This document shows, one piece after another, positions 30,809-42,394 of a DNA stretch of 64,000 nucleotides. Source of the DNA: Lepisosteus oculatus (taxonomy: Eukaryota; Chordata; Actinopteri; Semionotiformes; Lepisosteidae); assembly GCF_040954835.1 (NCBI RefSeq), contig NC_090709.1, positions 46,260,490 through 46,324,489 of the forward strand. The letters run 5' to 3'. A program made the translations under genes and the position numbers. Below the pieces are notes generated by a model that did not search any database, was not told where the DNA came from, and saw only the letters and a list, made by a program, of their open reading frames with translations. Position 1 is the stretch's first letter; the number at the start of each line of letters is the position of its first letter.

Positions 30809-30984
30809 GTCAGTGCCCCTTCAGTCAGACCCTGTGTTCGGGGAGACACACAGGGAAGTCGCACACTGTGACAAAAGGCTCCAGAGACATCGCCGAACCA
30901 CAGAATAGCTCCGGAGCATTTGTGCACCTTTTGGAATTCTTCACGTATAGTGAAAGGTGAAAATAAAACCAAGAATGGGTGACG

Positions 30985-31155
30985 CGTCTTTACACAGAGG
31001 CGGGTGGGGAACAAGCTGCCCAGCCTTGTTGTTGATGCCGATACCCTGGCTTCTCTCCAGATACAGGTGGATTAAATCATGGGTCCAATTAATCACTAAC
31101 TACCAGACAGGCTTGAAAAACCGAATGGCGTTCTCTCGTTTTTAACCTTTCTTCA
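30985..31155 (+). mobile_element. Single copy of the repeat amplified in intron 1
   Basis: Contains TACACAGAGGCGGGTGGGGA, GATACCCTGGCTTCTCTCCA and, unlike the array copies, a further 3' end ACCAGACAGGCTTGA...CCGAATGGCGTTCTCTCG. It therefore shows what the intron 1 repeats derive from. Confidence 0.65.
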
Positions 31156-31159
31156 GTTC

Positions 31160-32190
31160 TTAGAAAACCTGCACGCAGAAAAAAAATAATTTGCATTTTT
31201 TTACAACTTCCAACGGTCAGGTCTGTGGGTATTTAAATCTGACTAGAATGTATATTGTTCAAAATCTCTTGTTCACTATCAGTGTTGTTGTTTTTAGTGT
31301 CTTTCTCATTACTCCTGTGGGTTTTATACTGTGGTAAAGAGTTAAAAATGTCCTCACTTTGTGCTGCTCTCGGTTTGTTGATGGTGGCGTACTCCACATC
31401 ACTGTTGGGTAGTGTGATGTCTGTAGAGAACAGCATACAGGTCAATACTTATGTTAACTTATACTATACAGGATAAGACTTACATTAACACCATACTAAA
31501 CAACAGGGCTCACTGTTCACACTCGCATTGACACTGTACTGACCAACAGGACTCGTGTCGACACCGTTCACACTCGAATCGACGCTGCTCACACTCGTGT
31601 TGACACTTGACACTCGTTTCCAGTAATGATTGCCCAACCCACCACTTAGCAGAGCTCCCGGTGGTGGGGCTGTGGTCCAGGGGCTCTGCCCCGACTTCAC
31701 CTCGCACTGACCTAGCAAGCCCGCGCACCACAGGCGTCTCGCCGCCCCCCGCCGCTGCTGTTTGAGCCCTGCGAGCCCTTACACGCGAGAAGGCAAAACC
31801 TACTTCCGCCCGCGGGCCTGGGATCCTGGATCACGGAGTAATGGCATTCCTGCGGTGCCGCGGTTCCTGAAAGAGAGATAACGGTCAGGGAAGCGTCGCT
31901 GAAGACGCGCGGCAGGTAGGGATAACGGTCAGGGAGGGGGCCGGGTCGGCCACCCGCAGGCCGCAGAGGCAGCAGGTTCGGGATCGTTCCACGCGGCCGA
32001 GAGAGAGGGGAAAGAGACGCGACATTTCGACTGTGGTCTTTTCCGGCTTCACGCGCCCGAAGGAGGCTCCGCGGCCGAAACGCCGCGTCTCTTTTCCTGT
32101 CCTTCCAGCGCAGGGATAAACCTTGACCTGCTCCGCTGCGGGTGAAGACAAAGTCGGTGTTGCTGGGTTTTTAAAAAAAACCCGCAGAGC
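31160..32190. other. Unassigned DNA, CpG-rich in its second half
   Basis: 31255-31476 holds a hydrophobic 73-codon ORF of doubtful meaning. From about 31640 the base composition turns GC- and CpG-rich, with a doubled GATAACGGTCAGGGA motif (about 31877 and 31920). This may be a CpG island, but no exon is identified. Confidence 0.35.
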
Positions 32191-32548
32191 CACTTCATAC
32201 TTCTGACGACGATGGAAGGGGAATATTTACAATTCCTGTTCTAAAAGGTCTTCGGATCTCACCGTTACCAGCTGGGAGTGGGGTTTGCGCCAGGCAGTAG
32301 TCGGAGTCCGTTTTCTCCAGGCGTTCTGAAACAACCCAAAACACAGGATGAGAGACCGCAGTTGTGAAATGAGTTGAAAGCCGATCGTGGGCCGCCCGTT
32401 TGCTAACTGAACCAGGCTTGCTCAGGCCGGATCCATTAAAACCCACAAACGTCATGAATTGATACTTGAGCTTGCGTTGTCCTGTTCTGGGAGCGACCAG
32501 CTTTGACTTTGCTGGACCTTTTATTGACCATCATATCGGACTGCTCCA

Positions 32549-33151
32549 GTGAGAACTCAGCATTACAGATCTCTCAAGGTCAAACTCACAGAAGAGCCAC
32601 AGACAGACAGAGACAGGATCAGAGACACAGGAGAGAGTCAGGACAGTGAAGGCGTCCTCATCGAGGAGATCAGATACACTGAGAGAAGAGCCACAGACAG
32701 AGACAGGATCAGAGACACAGTGGAGAGTCAGGACAGTGAAGGCGTCCTCATGGAGGAGATCAGATACACTGAGAGAAGAGCCACAGACAGAGACAGGATC
32801 AGAGACACAGCGGAGAGTCAGGACAGTGAAGGAGTCCTCATGGAGGAGATCAGATACACTGAGAGAAGAGCCACAGACAGAGACAGGATCAGAGACACAG
32901 CGGAGAGTCAGGACAGTGAAGGAGTCCTCATGGAGGAGATCAGATACACTGAGAGAAGAGCCACAGACAGAGACAGGATCAGAGACACAGCGGAGAGTCA
33001 GGACAGTGAAGGAGTCCTCATGGAGGAGATCAGATACACTGAGAGAAGAGCCACAGACAGAGACAGGATCAGAGACACAGCGGAGAGTCAGGACAGTGAA
33101 GGCGTCCTCTACTTAAATTATTACATTATACACAATTTGAGTTCATTTTAA
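32549..33151 (+). CDS. Possible ORF of six 30-residue repeats
   Basis: An uninterrupted 200-codon frame is built on a 90 bp tandem unit repeated nearly perfectly six times. Each unit encodes the 30-residue pattern RATDRDRIRDTAESQDSEGV plus LMEEIRYTER, which is highly charged and likely helical. Because 90 is a multiple of three, a second frame (32646-33116) is also open, so openness alone does not prove coding. There is a start codon but no clear promoter or splice signal. It could be a noncoding minisatellite. Confidence 0.35.
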   Translation: MRTQHYRSLKVKLTEEPQTDRDRIRDTGESQDSEGVLIEEIRYTERRATDRDRIRDTVESQDSEGVLMEEIRYTERRATDRDRIRDTAESQDSEGVLMEEIRYTERRATDRDRIRDTAESQDSEGVLMEEIRYTERRATDRDRIRDTAESQDSEGVLMEEIRYTERRATDRDRIRDTAESQDSEGVLYLNYYIIHNLSSF

Positions 33152-33343
33152 AAAGTAAAAGGTAATGAAAGGAATGCATTTTCATAAGAAAGATAATACC
33201 GATATGCATGTGATAATCTTCCTTATATCATGTAGTGTGTCATTTGGACACTTTGTGGGCTTGAAATACAAAGAAAATCATGTTCTATGGTACAAGATAA
33301 ATACAAAACTTAAGCTTTTATTTTAATTAGATTTGTTTATTAA

Positions 33344-33761
33344 GCATAAGCAATCATTTATTACATTAATATATGTGAAAATAACATTTTAGCATCATAC
33401 GTTTAGTATATTTAGTCCCTAATGCTGAAAGAAATAATCATTTGTTTAATATGCACGGGTCTGTCTCAAAGGATGCAGTGCTCCTGAAGGGGCTCTCAAA
33501 CCCTGCATTTCAGATGCCTAGCTGTATCCCTCACATGTGGCACCTCAGAATGACTTCTAACCTTACCTGTGGTGTCTTCAGTCCCTATTGCTCAATGCAT
33601 GGTGTACGTACTACATACATGTGTCTTGAGAATGAGGAATGGGCCCCTGAGACAGTCATTTGCCTGTTTCACAAATGATCGTATTTTACTAGAGATTCTG
33701 TTTGGGATTCAGATGTGCATTCGGACAGCAATCCCTTTCAAGAAATGATACGTTCTGGATG
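33344..33761 (+). repeat. 418 bp direct duplication, copy A
   Basis: Repeated at 33945-34362 with the same length and few substitutions, 601 bp apart. It carries a 75-codon frame from ATG 33451 (MHGSVSKDAVLLKGLSNPAF) to TGA 33678, preserved in both copies. The function is not recognised. Confidence 0.85.
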
Positions 33762-33944
33762 AGGTCAGAGGTGCTGGAACACTGTATTTAGGATGTGTTT
33801 GCAGTGACTGTGTGTCTCCTGCTTCAACGCAGTGATATATAGATGTGCTCCTGTAATTTATTGGTAAATGCCCAGGGCAGTAAGCAGTCTGAGGATTTAT
33901 TTCCAGACGGCATAGAGCAGTGAAGCAGTGAAGTAGTGCATAAA

Positions 33945-34362
33945 GCATAGGCAATCATTTATGACATTAATATATGTGAAAATAATATTTAAGCATCATA
34001 CGTTTAGTATATTTAGTCCCTAATGCTGAAAGAAATGATAATTTCTTTAACATGCACGGGTCTGTCTCAAAGGATGCAGTGCTCCTGAAAGGGCTCTCAA
34101 ACCCTGCATTTAAGATGCCTAGCTGTATCCCTCACATGTGGCACCTCAGAATGACTTCTAACCTTACCTGTGGTGTCTTCAGTCCCTATTGCTCAATGCA
34201 TGGTGTACGTACTGCATACATGTGTCTTGAGAATGAGGAATGGGCCCCTGAGACAGTCATTTGCCTATTTCACAAATGATCGTATTTTACTAGAGATTCT
34301 GTTTGGGATTCAGATGTGCATGCGGACAGCAATCCCTTTCAAGAAATGATACGTTCTGGATG
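33945..34362 (+). repeat. 418 bp direct duplication, copy B
   Basis: Partner of 33344-33761. The 75-codon frame at 34052-34279 differs at two residues (Q to K and T to A) with no frameshift. Confidence 0.85.
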
Positions 34363-34604
34363 CACAGGCTGCCAACGTGAGTACGTGTTGGGTTCTTGGT
34401 TTGAATGCTCGAGTTGTCAGGCTGGCGTTTTTTGTTCCTGTTGGAGCCCATAAATATGAACAAGGCACTTGAGAACGTCTCTGTGCGGGTGTGCGTTTGT
34501 AATGACGTGTGTGTGCTCCTCTGTTTCAGTATAAAAAAATGCATTTAAGACATTCAGCCTTTTCATGTTCCTAATATTCTTTCCTTCTTGACAATAAGAA
34601 CTAA

Positions 34605-35035
34605 GGTTGCTGCTGGGAGAGGTGTTAGTGGGGCCGGCAGGGGGTTCTCTCACCCTGCGGTCTGTGTGGGTCCTGATGCCCCAGTATAGTGACAGAGGAC
34701 ACTGGACTGTAAACAGGCGCCGTCCTTCGGATGAGACGTCAAACCGAGGTCCTGACTCTCTGTGCTCATTAACAATCCCGGGGTGTCTCTGGAGAAGAGT
34801 AGGGGTGTTACCCCAGTGTCCTGGCCTGATTCCCCCCCTGGTCTTGACCCATCATGGCCTCCTAATCACCCCCCTCTCTGAACTGGCTCCATCCCTCTGC
34901 TCTCCTCCCCACTGAGAGCTGCTGTGTGCTGAGCGGACTGGAGCATCATCCAGGTGGGGGCTGCACACTGGGGGGGCTGGAGGGGATCCCCCTGACCTGG
35001 GAAGAGCTCTGAGTGGAGAGTCCAGACTTATTAAT
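34605..35035 (+). mobile_element. 0.42 kb interspersed repeat
   Basis: Same element as at 17357. Its left edge marks where the array resumes after the single-copy region. Confidence 0.8.
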
Positions 35036-35329
35036 TATTATGATTATTCGTGCTGCACTGGGCTCCTGTCCTGGCAGTGAGAGGGGGACTCTGTGATCAG
35101 GACAGATACTTATGACTGTATAATAATACATGATAGAAATGGAACACAGGGTAGCGCTGTAGTCTCTTCGAAACGTTTTGAACTGCCAGAAGAAGTTTTC
35201 ACAACCCGGACTCGTGAAGGTACAGGTCTTCTCCCATCGTCCGGAGCAAGGTGTATCGTGTCCTGGTGATTTCTCCCGTTTCGAACGGAGTTTAATGTCG
35301 CATTTCTACTTTATTAGAGAGAGGCACTG

Positions 35330-35540
35330 AACATCCTGTGATGGACTGGTGTACTGTCCAGGGTGTGAGTGTGTGTGTGTCCTGTGATGGACTGCTGTCC
35401 TGTCCAGGGTGTGTGAGTGTGTGTGTGTCCTGTGATGGACTGCTGTCCTGTCCAGGGTGTGTGAGTGTGTGTGTGTCCTGTGATGGACTGCTGTCCTGTC
35501 CAGGGTGTGTGTGTGTACTGTGATGGACTGGTGGATCACA
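35330..35540 (+). repeat. Intergenic GT-rich minisatellite
   Basis: About four 46 bp units as at 18160. Confidence 0.9.
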
Positions 35541-36390
35541 ATATTAATTCTCCTCCTTGATTCCCTCCTTCATCGCCAGAGTGAAAGCGGGACACGGCAG
35601 TAAAAGCTCAGCCCTGCAGGTGGTGGTCCTCTTGGCCACACGGGGGCACTGTGTCCCCACGGGGGGGGGCTATGTTCAAGTCCCGCTGGGAATCGCAACG
35701 ACGCGGCGGGGTTCGTGAACGTCCCAGACACCAAGAAAACGAGAGAAAAAAGGTCGTTTTCGGGGTTCAAGAAGCAACCCCGAGATTCAGGGAGTTTCCC
35801 CGTTGAGCTTACTCTGCCGAAAACACGCAGGTTTTATTTTTTTCCCATGCCCCCCCTCACACAGGCCGTTTCTGTAGCGTGAAGTTGTGTTTTTTTGCGC
35901 GGCGGTCGGTGAGGGGCAAAATTTTATTTATTTTTTTCCCACGGTCTGAAACAAAAACAGCCGGGTGGTGTTGTAGAGAGGTCGATGTATCTGGTTTTCC
36001 TCGTCTGCGAAACCCATTTTTTTGGGGGGGTCGTGAGGTCCCACGCAGCGCTCGGAAAAGAAAATGGCGTCTCTTTTCCCCGCAGGACGTTGGGGGGGAC
36101 TCGTGTTTTTTGGACGTGGCGTGGCCCGAAATTTCCGCCCTTGGCTGCTAGAGGGGGGTGGAGGTCGGTCTTTCTTTGACTTGGGGGTAGGGGGGGTGTC
36201 TATTTTACTGATCCCCACCCCACGGAAACCCGTGTTGGACGTGGGGGTGCTGAATGCGCCCTCGACGTGATTTTGTCTTTAAATTCAAGTGCAGCTTTTG
36301 TAACCCTTGGGCCGGAAACAGCTGGACCCGTTTCCCCTGCCTGTCCGAGGTGGCGACTACCGGGGTCGTACAGGGACACCTGGCTGGGTG

Positions 36391-36611
36391 TGACGTCACG
36401 GGGGCTTCACAATGAGCCGCCTGACGTCACAGAGCGGCGGATTCTAGCGGGGGGCGGCGCCGGAGCCCCATGAGCTCAGAGGAGTGAAGAGAGAGGAGGA
36501 GGAAAGGACTATAGAGTCCTTTCTAAACATGTGTTTCTTCCAATAAAGTTACTTCGACTTCGATCGTTAGTTTCAGCTTCAGAATCGCTCTTCAGTATCC
36601 CCGTGAAATCG
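36391..36611 (+). promoter_or_regulatory. Promoter and noncoding exon 1, copy 2 (short form)
   Basis: TGACGTCA at 36391 and at 36422, a weak TATA-like CTATAGAG near 36509, and donor AAATCG|GTAAGT after 36611. The block with GCGGCCGAGCCGTGAGCGCG found upstream of copies 1, 4 and 5 is deleted, as in copy 3. Confidence 0.55.
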
Positions 36612-36719
36612 GTAAGTCGCTCAAAAGCGCCGCTGGTGAGAAATAACAAAATAAGTTGAGAAAAAGTTTTTTTTTTACCGTTACTCCACTCTTATTGGTG
36701 TGATCGTGCTGTAAAAAGA

Positions 36720-36895
36720 TATTGAGAGGAGGTGCACCTCTACACAGAGGGTGGCAGGGGTGTGGAACAAGCCGCCTAGCCCTGTGGGTGAAGCCGATAC
36801 CCTGGCTTCTCTCAGGACACAGCTGGTTGAGCTCCTCCAGTCAGGACAGGAGGCTCTACTGTACACAGAGGGGGGTGGGGGTGGGGAACAAGCCG
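36720..36895 (+). repeat. Intron 1 repeat cluster, copy 2
   Basis: One to two units of the GGAACAA-type repeat. Confidence 0.75.
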
Positions 36896-37112
36896 CCCAG
36901 CTGTGTGGCTCCGCCCCCTCCCCTCCCCTCTGTGACTCTGCTTGTCTCGGCAGGACGATGCACCAACAGAGATGCCGCACGGCCGTGCGCGGTCGCAGCA
37001 GGACCCGGGCCCGGCGAGGCGTCGTAAGTCCACCCCTCCCGCCCGCCGTCCAGCGTCCAGCGTCCAGCCCTCCTCCGACTGACCTCTCCACCCCCAGCAG
37101 CGCTCGCTGTAT

Positions 37113-37148
<36 letters not shown>

Positions 37149-37339
37149 CTTGACTGATAGAGCACCTTTCATACACATAGCAGCGCAAAGCGCTTGACAG
37201 ACCAGGTCTCACGGTAACACCTCCAGACGAGGAGAGACACTTCCAGTGGTGATCTTGACTGAGGACGCGCCTCGGCTCAAGAGACAGGGTCGCGGGTCCA
37301 TTATGGCCCTTCTGAGAGTACAGATTGCCTCTGGACGTC

Positions 37340-37620
37340 CCAGACCCTTCCTGGACACACTGTACAGACTCACCTGTCCAGACTCTTATTGGACACATTG
37401 TACACACTCACCTGTCCAGACTCTTACTGGACACATTGTACACACTCACCTGTCCGGACTCTTACTGGACACACTGGTCAGACTCACCTGTCCAGACTCT
37501 CACTGGACACACTGTCCACACTCTCACTGGACACACTGTACACACTCACCTGTCCACACTCTCACTGGACACACTGTACACACTCACCTGTCCACACTCT
37601 CACTGGACACACTGTAGAGA
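37340..37620 (+). repeat. Intron 2 minisatellite, copy 2
   Basis: About nine units of the 30 bp repeat (CTGGACACACTGTACACACT). Confidence 0.95.
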
Positions 37621-37849
37621 CTGCCCAAGGCCTCTAGTCTCGACACGACTGGGCTGGGCTATTTGGTCAGAGCTGTCTCGGAGATGGGCTGTTTGGCGTC
37701 TTCACAGGTCACACCGGTCAGGCAGAACCCGGACTGGCAGTGGGAGAGATCCCGGCCCAAGTCCCGGTGCTTTTCCGTAAGTCTGACCCGATCGCCTTCC
37801 GCGAGACTGGACCGGCCGCCCTGTGGTGGGCCCGGTGCCCCACATCTAC

Positions 37850-38217
37850 CCTACAGCTCCCCCCACTGACCCCTAAACTCCCGATACCCTACAGCTCCCC
37901 ACTCTGACCCCTAAACTCCCGATACCCTACAGCTCCCCACACTGACCCCTAAACTCCTGATACCCTACAGCTCCACACTCTGACCCCTAAACTCCCGATA
38001 CCCTACAGCTCCCCCACTGACCCCTAAACTCCCGATACCCTACAGCTCCCCACTCTGACCCCTAAACTCCCGATACCCTACAGCTCCCCCCACTGACCCC
38101 TAAACTCCCGATACCCTACAGCTCCACACTCTGACCCCTAAACTCCCGATACCCTACAGCTCCCCACACTGACCCCTAAACTCCCGATACCCTACAGCTC
38201 CCCACTCTGACCCCCAG
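37850..38217 (+). repeat. Intron 3 minisatellite, copy 2
   Basis: About ten 37 bp units. Confidence 0.95.
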
Positions 38218-38424
38218 AGTCCTGATGGCCGAGAGGTCTCTGCTTGCTGTAGTGATTGAGTGAGCTCTGTGGACCTGACCTCTGTCTTGTGTCCTCGTTT
38301 CCAGCGTCTCCTTGTGGTCTGTCACTTCACCAGACCTGAAGGTGAGATCTGAGGAGGAGACAGAGCACCCCCTAACACCCCTGAGCTGGGTTACAGGGTA
38401 AGACAGCTTCTTACTGTTGGACAC

Positions 38425-38890
38425 ACCTGTCCACACTCTTACTGGACACACTGGACACACTCGCCTGTCCGGACTCTTACTGGACACACTGTAGAGACTC
38501 GCCTGTCCACACTCTTACTGGACACACTGTACACACTCACCTGTCCACACTCTTACTGGACGCACTGTACACACTCACCTGTCCACACTCTCACTGGACA
38601 CACTGTACACACTCACCTGTCCACACTCTCACTGGACACACTGTACACACTCACCTGTCCAGACTCTTACTGGACACACTGTAGAGACTCGCCTGTCCAC
38701 ACTCTTACTGGACACACTGTACACACTCGCCTGTCCACACTCTTACTGGACGCACTGTACACACTCGCCTGTCCACACTCTTACTGGACGCACTGTACAC
38801 ACTCACCTGTCCACACTCTCACTGGACACACTGTACACACTCACCTGTCCACACTCTCACTGGACAAACTGGACACACTCACCTGTCCAG
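38425..38890 (+). repeat. Intron 4 minisatellite, copy 2
   Basis: About fifteen 30 bp units of the same family as intron 2. Confidence 0.95.
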
Positions 38891-39264
38891 GCGTAATCTC
38901 TGCTCCTCATCCCCCCTGCGTTGTGTCTCCCCCTCTCCCCGCTGGACAGAATCCCGTGGTGTCTTCGTGCTTCCCCGAGCTCATCCAGAAGCTGGAGAGG
39001 GCGGCCGAGCTGCAGCTGGAGCTCCCGGGGTCGCCCGGCTTGTCCCGCTCGGTGTCCCCCCCCTCCTCGCCCGAGAGCCCAATCCGCTCCCCGCCCCCGC
39101 CCCCCCCCCCCCCCCTCCGGCCCCCCCTGCTGCCTGGGGCGGTGCCCCTGCCCCTGCCCCCGCCCGTCCTGCCCCCCATCGCCCGCCCGGCCCCGCCAGG
39201 CCCCGCCTGGGGCTCCCCAGTGCGGAGGGCAAGGAGAGAGGCTGAGATGTCTGACGAGGCAAGT

Positions 39265-39740
39265 GGGGCAGAGTCTGTCTGTCTGTCTGTCTGTCAGTCT
39301 GTCCGTCTGTCCTTTTCTCTGTCCTTCTGACTTTCTGTTCTTTTCTCTGTCCATTTGTCCTTCTCTCCATCTGTCTTTCTGTCCTTTTCTCTGTCTTTCT
39401 GTACATCAGTCCATCTGTAATTTTCTCTGTTTTTTTGTCCGTCTGTACTTCTCTATTTCTGTCTTTCTGTCCTTCTGTCTGAGTCTCTCTTTTTCTCTGT
39501 GTCTGTCCCTCTCTCCCTGTCTCTCTCCCTGTGTCTTTCCATGTGTCTCCCTGCTCTCTGTCTGTTCTGCATTGTCCCAGCTGGGTCTCTCTCCCTGTGT
39601 CTCTCCGTGTGTCTCCCTGCTCTCTGTCTGTCCTGTGTTGTCACAGCTGGGTCTCTCTCCCTGTGTCTCTCCGTGTGTCTCCCTGTCTGCTTCTCTGTCT
39701 GTCCTGCGTTGTTCCAGCTGGGCCTGTCTCCCCGGCTCTC
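39265..39740 (+). repeat. Intron 5 microsatellite/minisatellite, copy 2
   Basis: TGTC tract and about three 66 bp units. Confidence 0.9.
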
Positions 39741-40289
39741 TGCCTTCAGCTCTGTTCGCCGATGTCCCGCCAGCCCGTCTCTCTCTCAGCCTGTCTCTTG
39801 ACTTGCAGGAGGAAGAGGAGGTGGAGACAGCTCCTCCGGCAGGAGAGAGGAAGAAGGTCAGTGCTGGTCCCACCCTGCCTCCTGTCCTGTCTGTGGTGGA
39901 GTTTTGCCGTCTTGTCTGTCCCTGGGTCTCAGTGTCTCTCTCTCTTTCAGCCCTGTCTGTCAGTGTCTCTCTCAGCCTGCTGTCTGCCTGTCCCTGCCTC
40001 TCTATCTCTCTCTCTTTCAGCCCTGTCTGTCAGTGTCTCTCTCCTCCTCCTCTCTGTCCTCAGTGTGTCTCTCTCCTCCTCCTCTCTGTCCTCAGTGTGT
40101 CTCTCTCCTCCTCCTCTCTGTCCTGTGGTGTCCAGGCAGTGTGTCTCTCTCCTCCTCCTCCTCTCTGTCCTGTGGTGTCCAGTGGGTCAGTATTAGTGGG
40201 CTACACCCAGGCTCACTCCCTGCGAGTGTGATCCCAGCAGAGTCTCTGTGCTCTAGGGACACTTGACTCACCTGTCTCTCTCTTTCTCT

Positions 40290-40560
40290 TTTGTGGTTGA
40301 CGGATTGAGGCCACCAGTTGGCGGGGATATAGCGGGGGGGGCATCGTGTCCAATACTCCTTGAAACGAGACAGATTTCAAACCTCCTCCATCTGAAGAGA
40401 AGGAAGTCGACCACGAAGTCCAGGGTGTCCTAGGAAGCTCTTAAGCCATCGTTTGCCCAGCAGCCATCTCACCCTGCAGCTCCCAGCTGGCAGCCCCCTC
40501 CCCACTGGAGCCCAGCAGGTGGGAGCCTGGTCAGTACCTGGAGGGGAGACTCCTGGGAAA
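40290..40560 (+). repeat. Spacer segment shared by copies 2 and 3
   Basis: TTGTGGTTGACGGATTGAGG through GGGAGACTCCTGGGAAAAAC recurs at about 45497-45800 after the 3' end of copy 3. Its position here, fused to intron 6, shows that a deletion removed the end of gene copy 2. Confidence 0.85.
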
Positions 40561-40566
40561 AACTGA

Positions 40567-40995
40567 GGTTGCTGCTGGGAGAGGTGTTAGTGGGGCCGGC
40601 AGGGGGCGCTCACCCTGCGGTCTGTGTGGGTCCTGATGCCCCAGTATAGTGACGGGGACACTGGACTGTAAACAGGCGCCGTCCTTCGGATGAGACGTCA
40701 AACCGACGTCCTGACTCTCTGTGCTCATTTACAATCCCGGGGTGTTTCTGGAGAAGAGTAGGGGTGTTACCCCAGTGTCCTGGCCTGATTCCCCCCCCTG
40801 GTCTTGACCCATCATGGCCTCCTTATCACCCCCCTTCTCTGAACTGGCTCCATCCCTCTGCTCTCCTCCCCACTGAGAGCTGCTGTGTGCTGAGCGGACT
40901 GGAGCATCATCCAGGTGGGGGCTGCACACTGGGGGGGCTGGAGGGGATCCCCCTGACCTGGGAAGAGCTCTGAGTGGAGAGTCCAGACTTATTAA
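40567..40995 (+). mobile_element. 0.42 kb interspersed repeat
   Basis: Same element as at 17357. Confidence 0.8.
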
Positions 40996-41261
40996 TTATT
41001 ATTATTATTCGTGCTGCACTGGGCTCCTGTCCTGGCAGTGAGAGGGGGGCTCTGTGATCAGGACAGATACTTATGACTGTATAATAATACACGATAGAAA
41101 TGGAACACAGGGTAGCGCTGTAGTCCCTTCGAAACGTTTTGAACTGCCAGAAGAAGTTTTCACAACCCGGACTCGTGAAGGTACAGGTCTTCTCCCATCG
41201 TCCGGAGCAATGTCGCGTTTAATGTCGCGTTTCTACTTTATTAGAGAGAGGCACTGAACAT

Positions 41262-41445
41262 CCCGTGATGGACTGGTGTCTTGTCCAGGTTGTGAGTGTG
41301 TGTGTGTCCTGTGATGGACTGCTGTCCTGTCCAGGGTGTGTGAGTGTGTGTGTGTCCTGTGATGGACTGCTGTCCTGTCCAGGGTGTGTGAGTGTGTGTG
41401 TGTCCTGTGATGGACTGCTGTCCTGTCCTGTGATGGACTGGTGGA
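41262..41445 (+). repeat. Intergenic GT-rich minisatellite
   Basis: About four 46 bp units. Confidence 0.9.
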
Positions 41446-42073
41446 TCACAATATTAATTCTCCTCCTTGATTCCCTCCTTCATCGCCAGAGTGAAAGCGG
41501 GACACGGCAGTAAAAGCTCAGCCTTGTGGCTGGTGGTCCTCTTGGCCACACGGGGGCGCTGTGGCTCCACGGGGGGGGTTATGTTCAAGTCCCGCTGGGA
41601 ATCGCACCGACGCGGTGGAGTTCGTGAACGTCCCAGACACCAAGAAAACGAGAGAGAGAAAAAAGGTCGTTTTCGGGGGTTTTTTTTGGGGGGGGGGGGG
41701 GTCGTGAGGTCCCACGCAGCGCTCGGAAAAGAAAATGGCGTTTCTTTTCCCCGCAGGACGGGGGGGGGGGAACCCGTGTTTTTTGGACGTGGCGTGGCCC
41801 CAAATTTCCGCCCTTGGGCGCTAGAGGGGGGTGGAGGTTGGTATTTCTTTGATTTGGGGGTCGGGGGGGGGGGGGGGGGTGCTAATTTCACTGAACCAAA
41901 CCCCACGGAAACCCGTGTTGGACGTGGGGGTGCTGAATGCGCCCTCGACGTGAATTTGTCTTTAAATTCAAGTGCAGCTTTTGTAACCCTTGGGCCGGAA
42001 ACACCTGGACCCGTTTCCCCTGACTGTCCGAGGTGGCGACTACCGGGGTCGTACAGGGACACCCGGCTGGGTG

Positions 42074-42282
42074 CGACGTCACGGGGGCGTCACAATGAGC
42101 CGCCTGACGTCACAGAGCGGCGGAATCTAGCGGGGGGCAGCTCAGAGGTGTGAAGAGAGAGGAGGAGGAAAGGACTATATAGCGCTTTCTAAACACGTGT
42201 TTCTTCCAAAAAAGATTCGCGGGTTACTTCGACTTCAATCAAATAATAGTTTCAGCTTCAGATTCACTCTGAAGTGAAATCG
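42074..42282 (+). promoter_or_regulatory. Promoter and noncoding exon 1, copy 3 (short form)
   Basis: CRE CGACGTCAC at 42074 and TGACGTCA near 42105. The GGCGCCGGAGCCCC block before the TATA region is missing. ACTATATAGC lies at about 42175-42184 and the donor AAATCG|GTAAGT after 42282. Confidence 0.55.
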
Positions 42283-42394
42283 GTAAGTCAGTTAAAAATG
42301 CCGTTGTCGAGAAAAAACAAAATAAGTTGAGAAATAAGTTGTTTTTTTTCCCGTTACTCCACTCTTATGGGTGTGATCATGCTGTAAAACGATA

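Larger units (their letters stand above)
36958..39856 (+). pseudogene. Array gene copy 2: nonsense codon, exons 7-8 absent
   Basis: Exons: 2, 36958-37023 (starts MHQQRC); 3, 37708-37776; 4, 38305-38397; 5, 38950-39258 (103 codons, shorter in the Pro-rich part), ending GAG|GCAAGT; 6, 39809-39856. In exon 4 the codon for the conserved Trp of GEIWGG is TGA (38350-38352). After intron 6 the sequence jumps at about 40290 into a spacer segment, so exons 7, 8, the 3' UTR and the poly(A) signal are gone. Splicing at the internal GAAG|GTGAGA (38340) could bypass the stop but would change phase. I regard this copy as a pseudogene. Confidence 0.75.
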
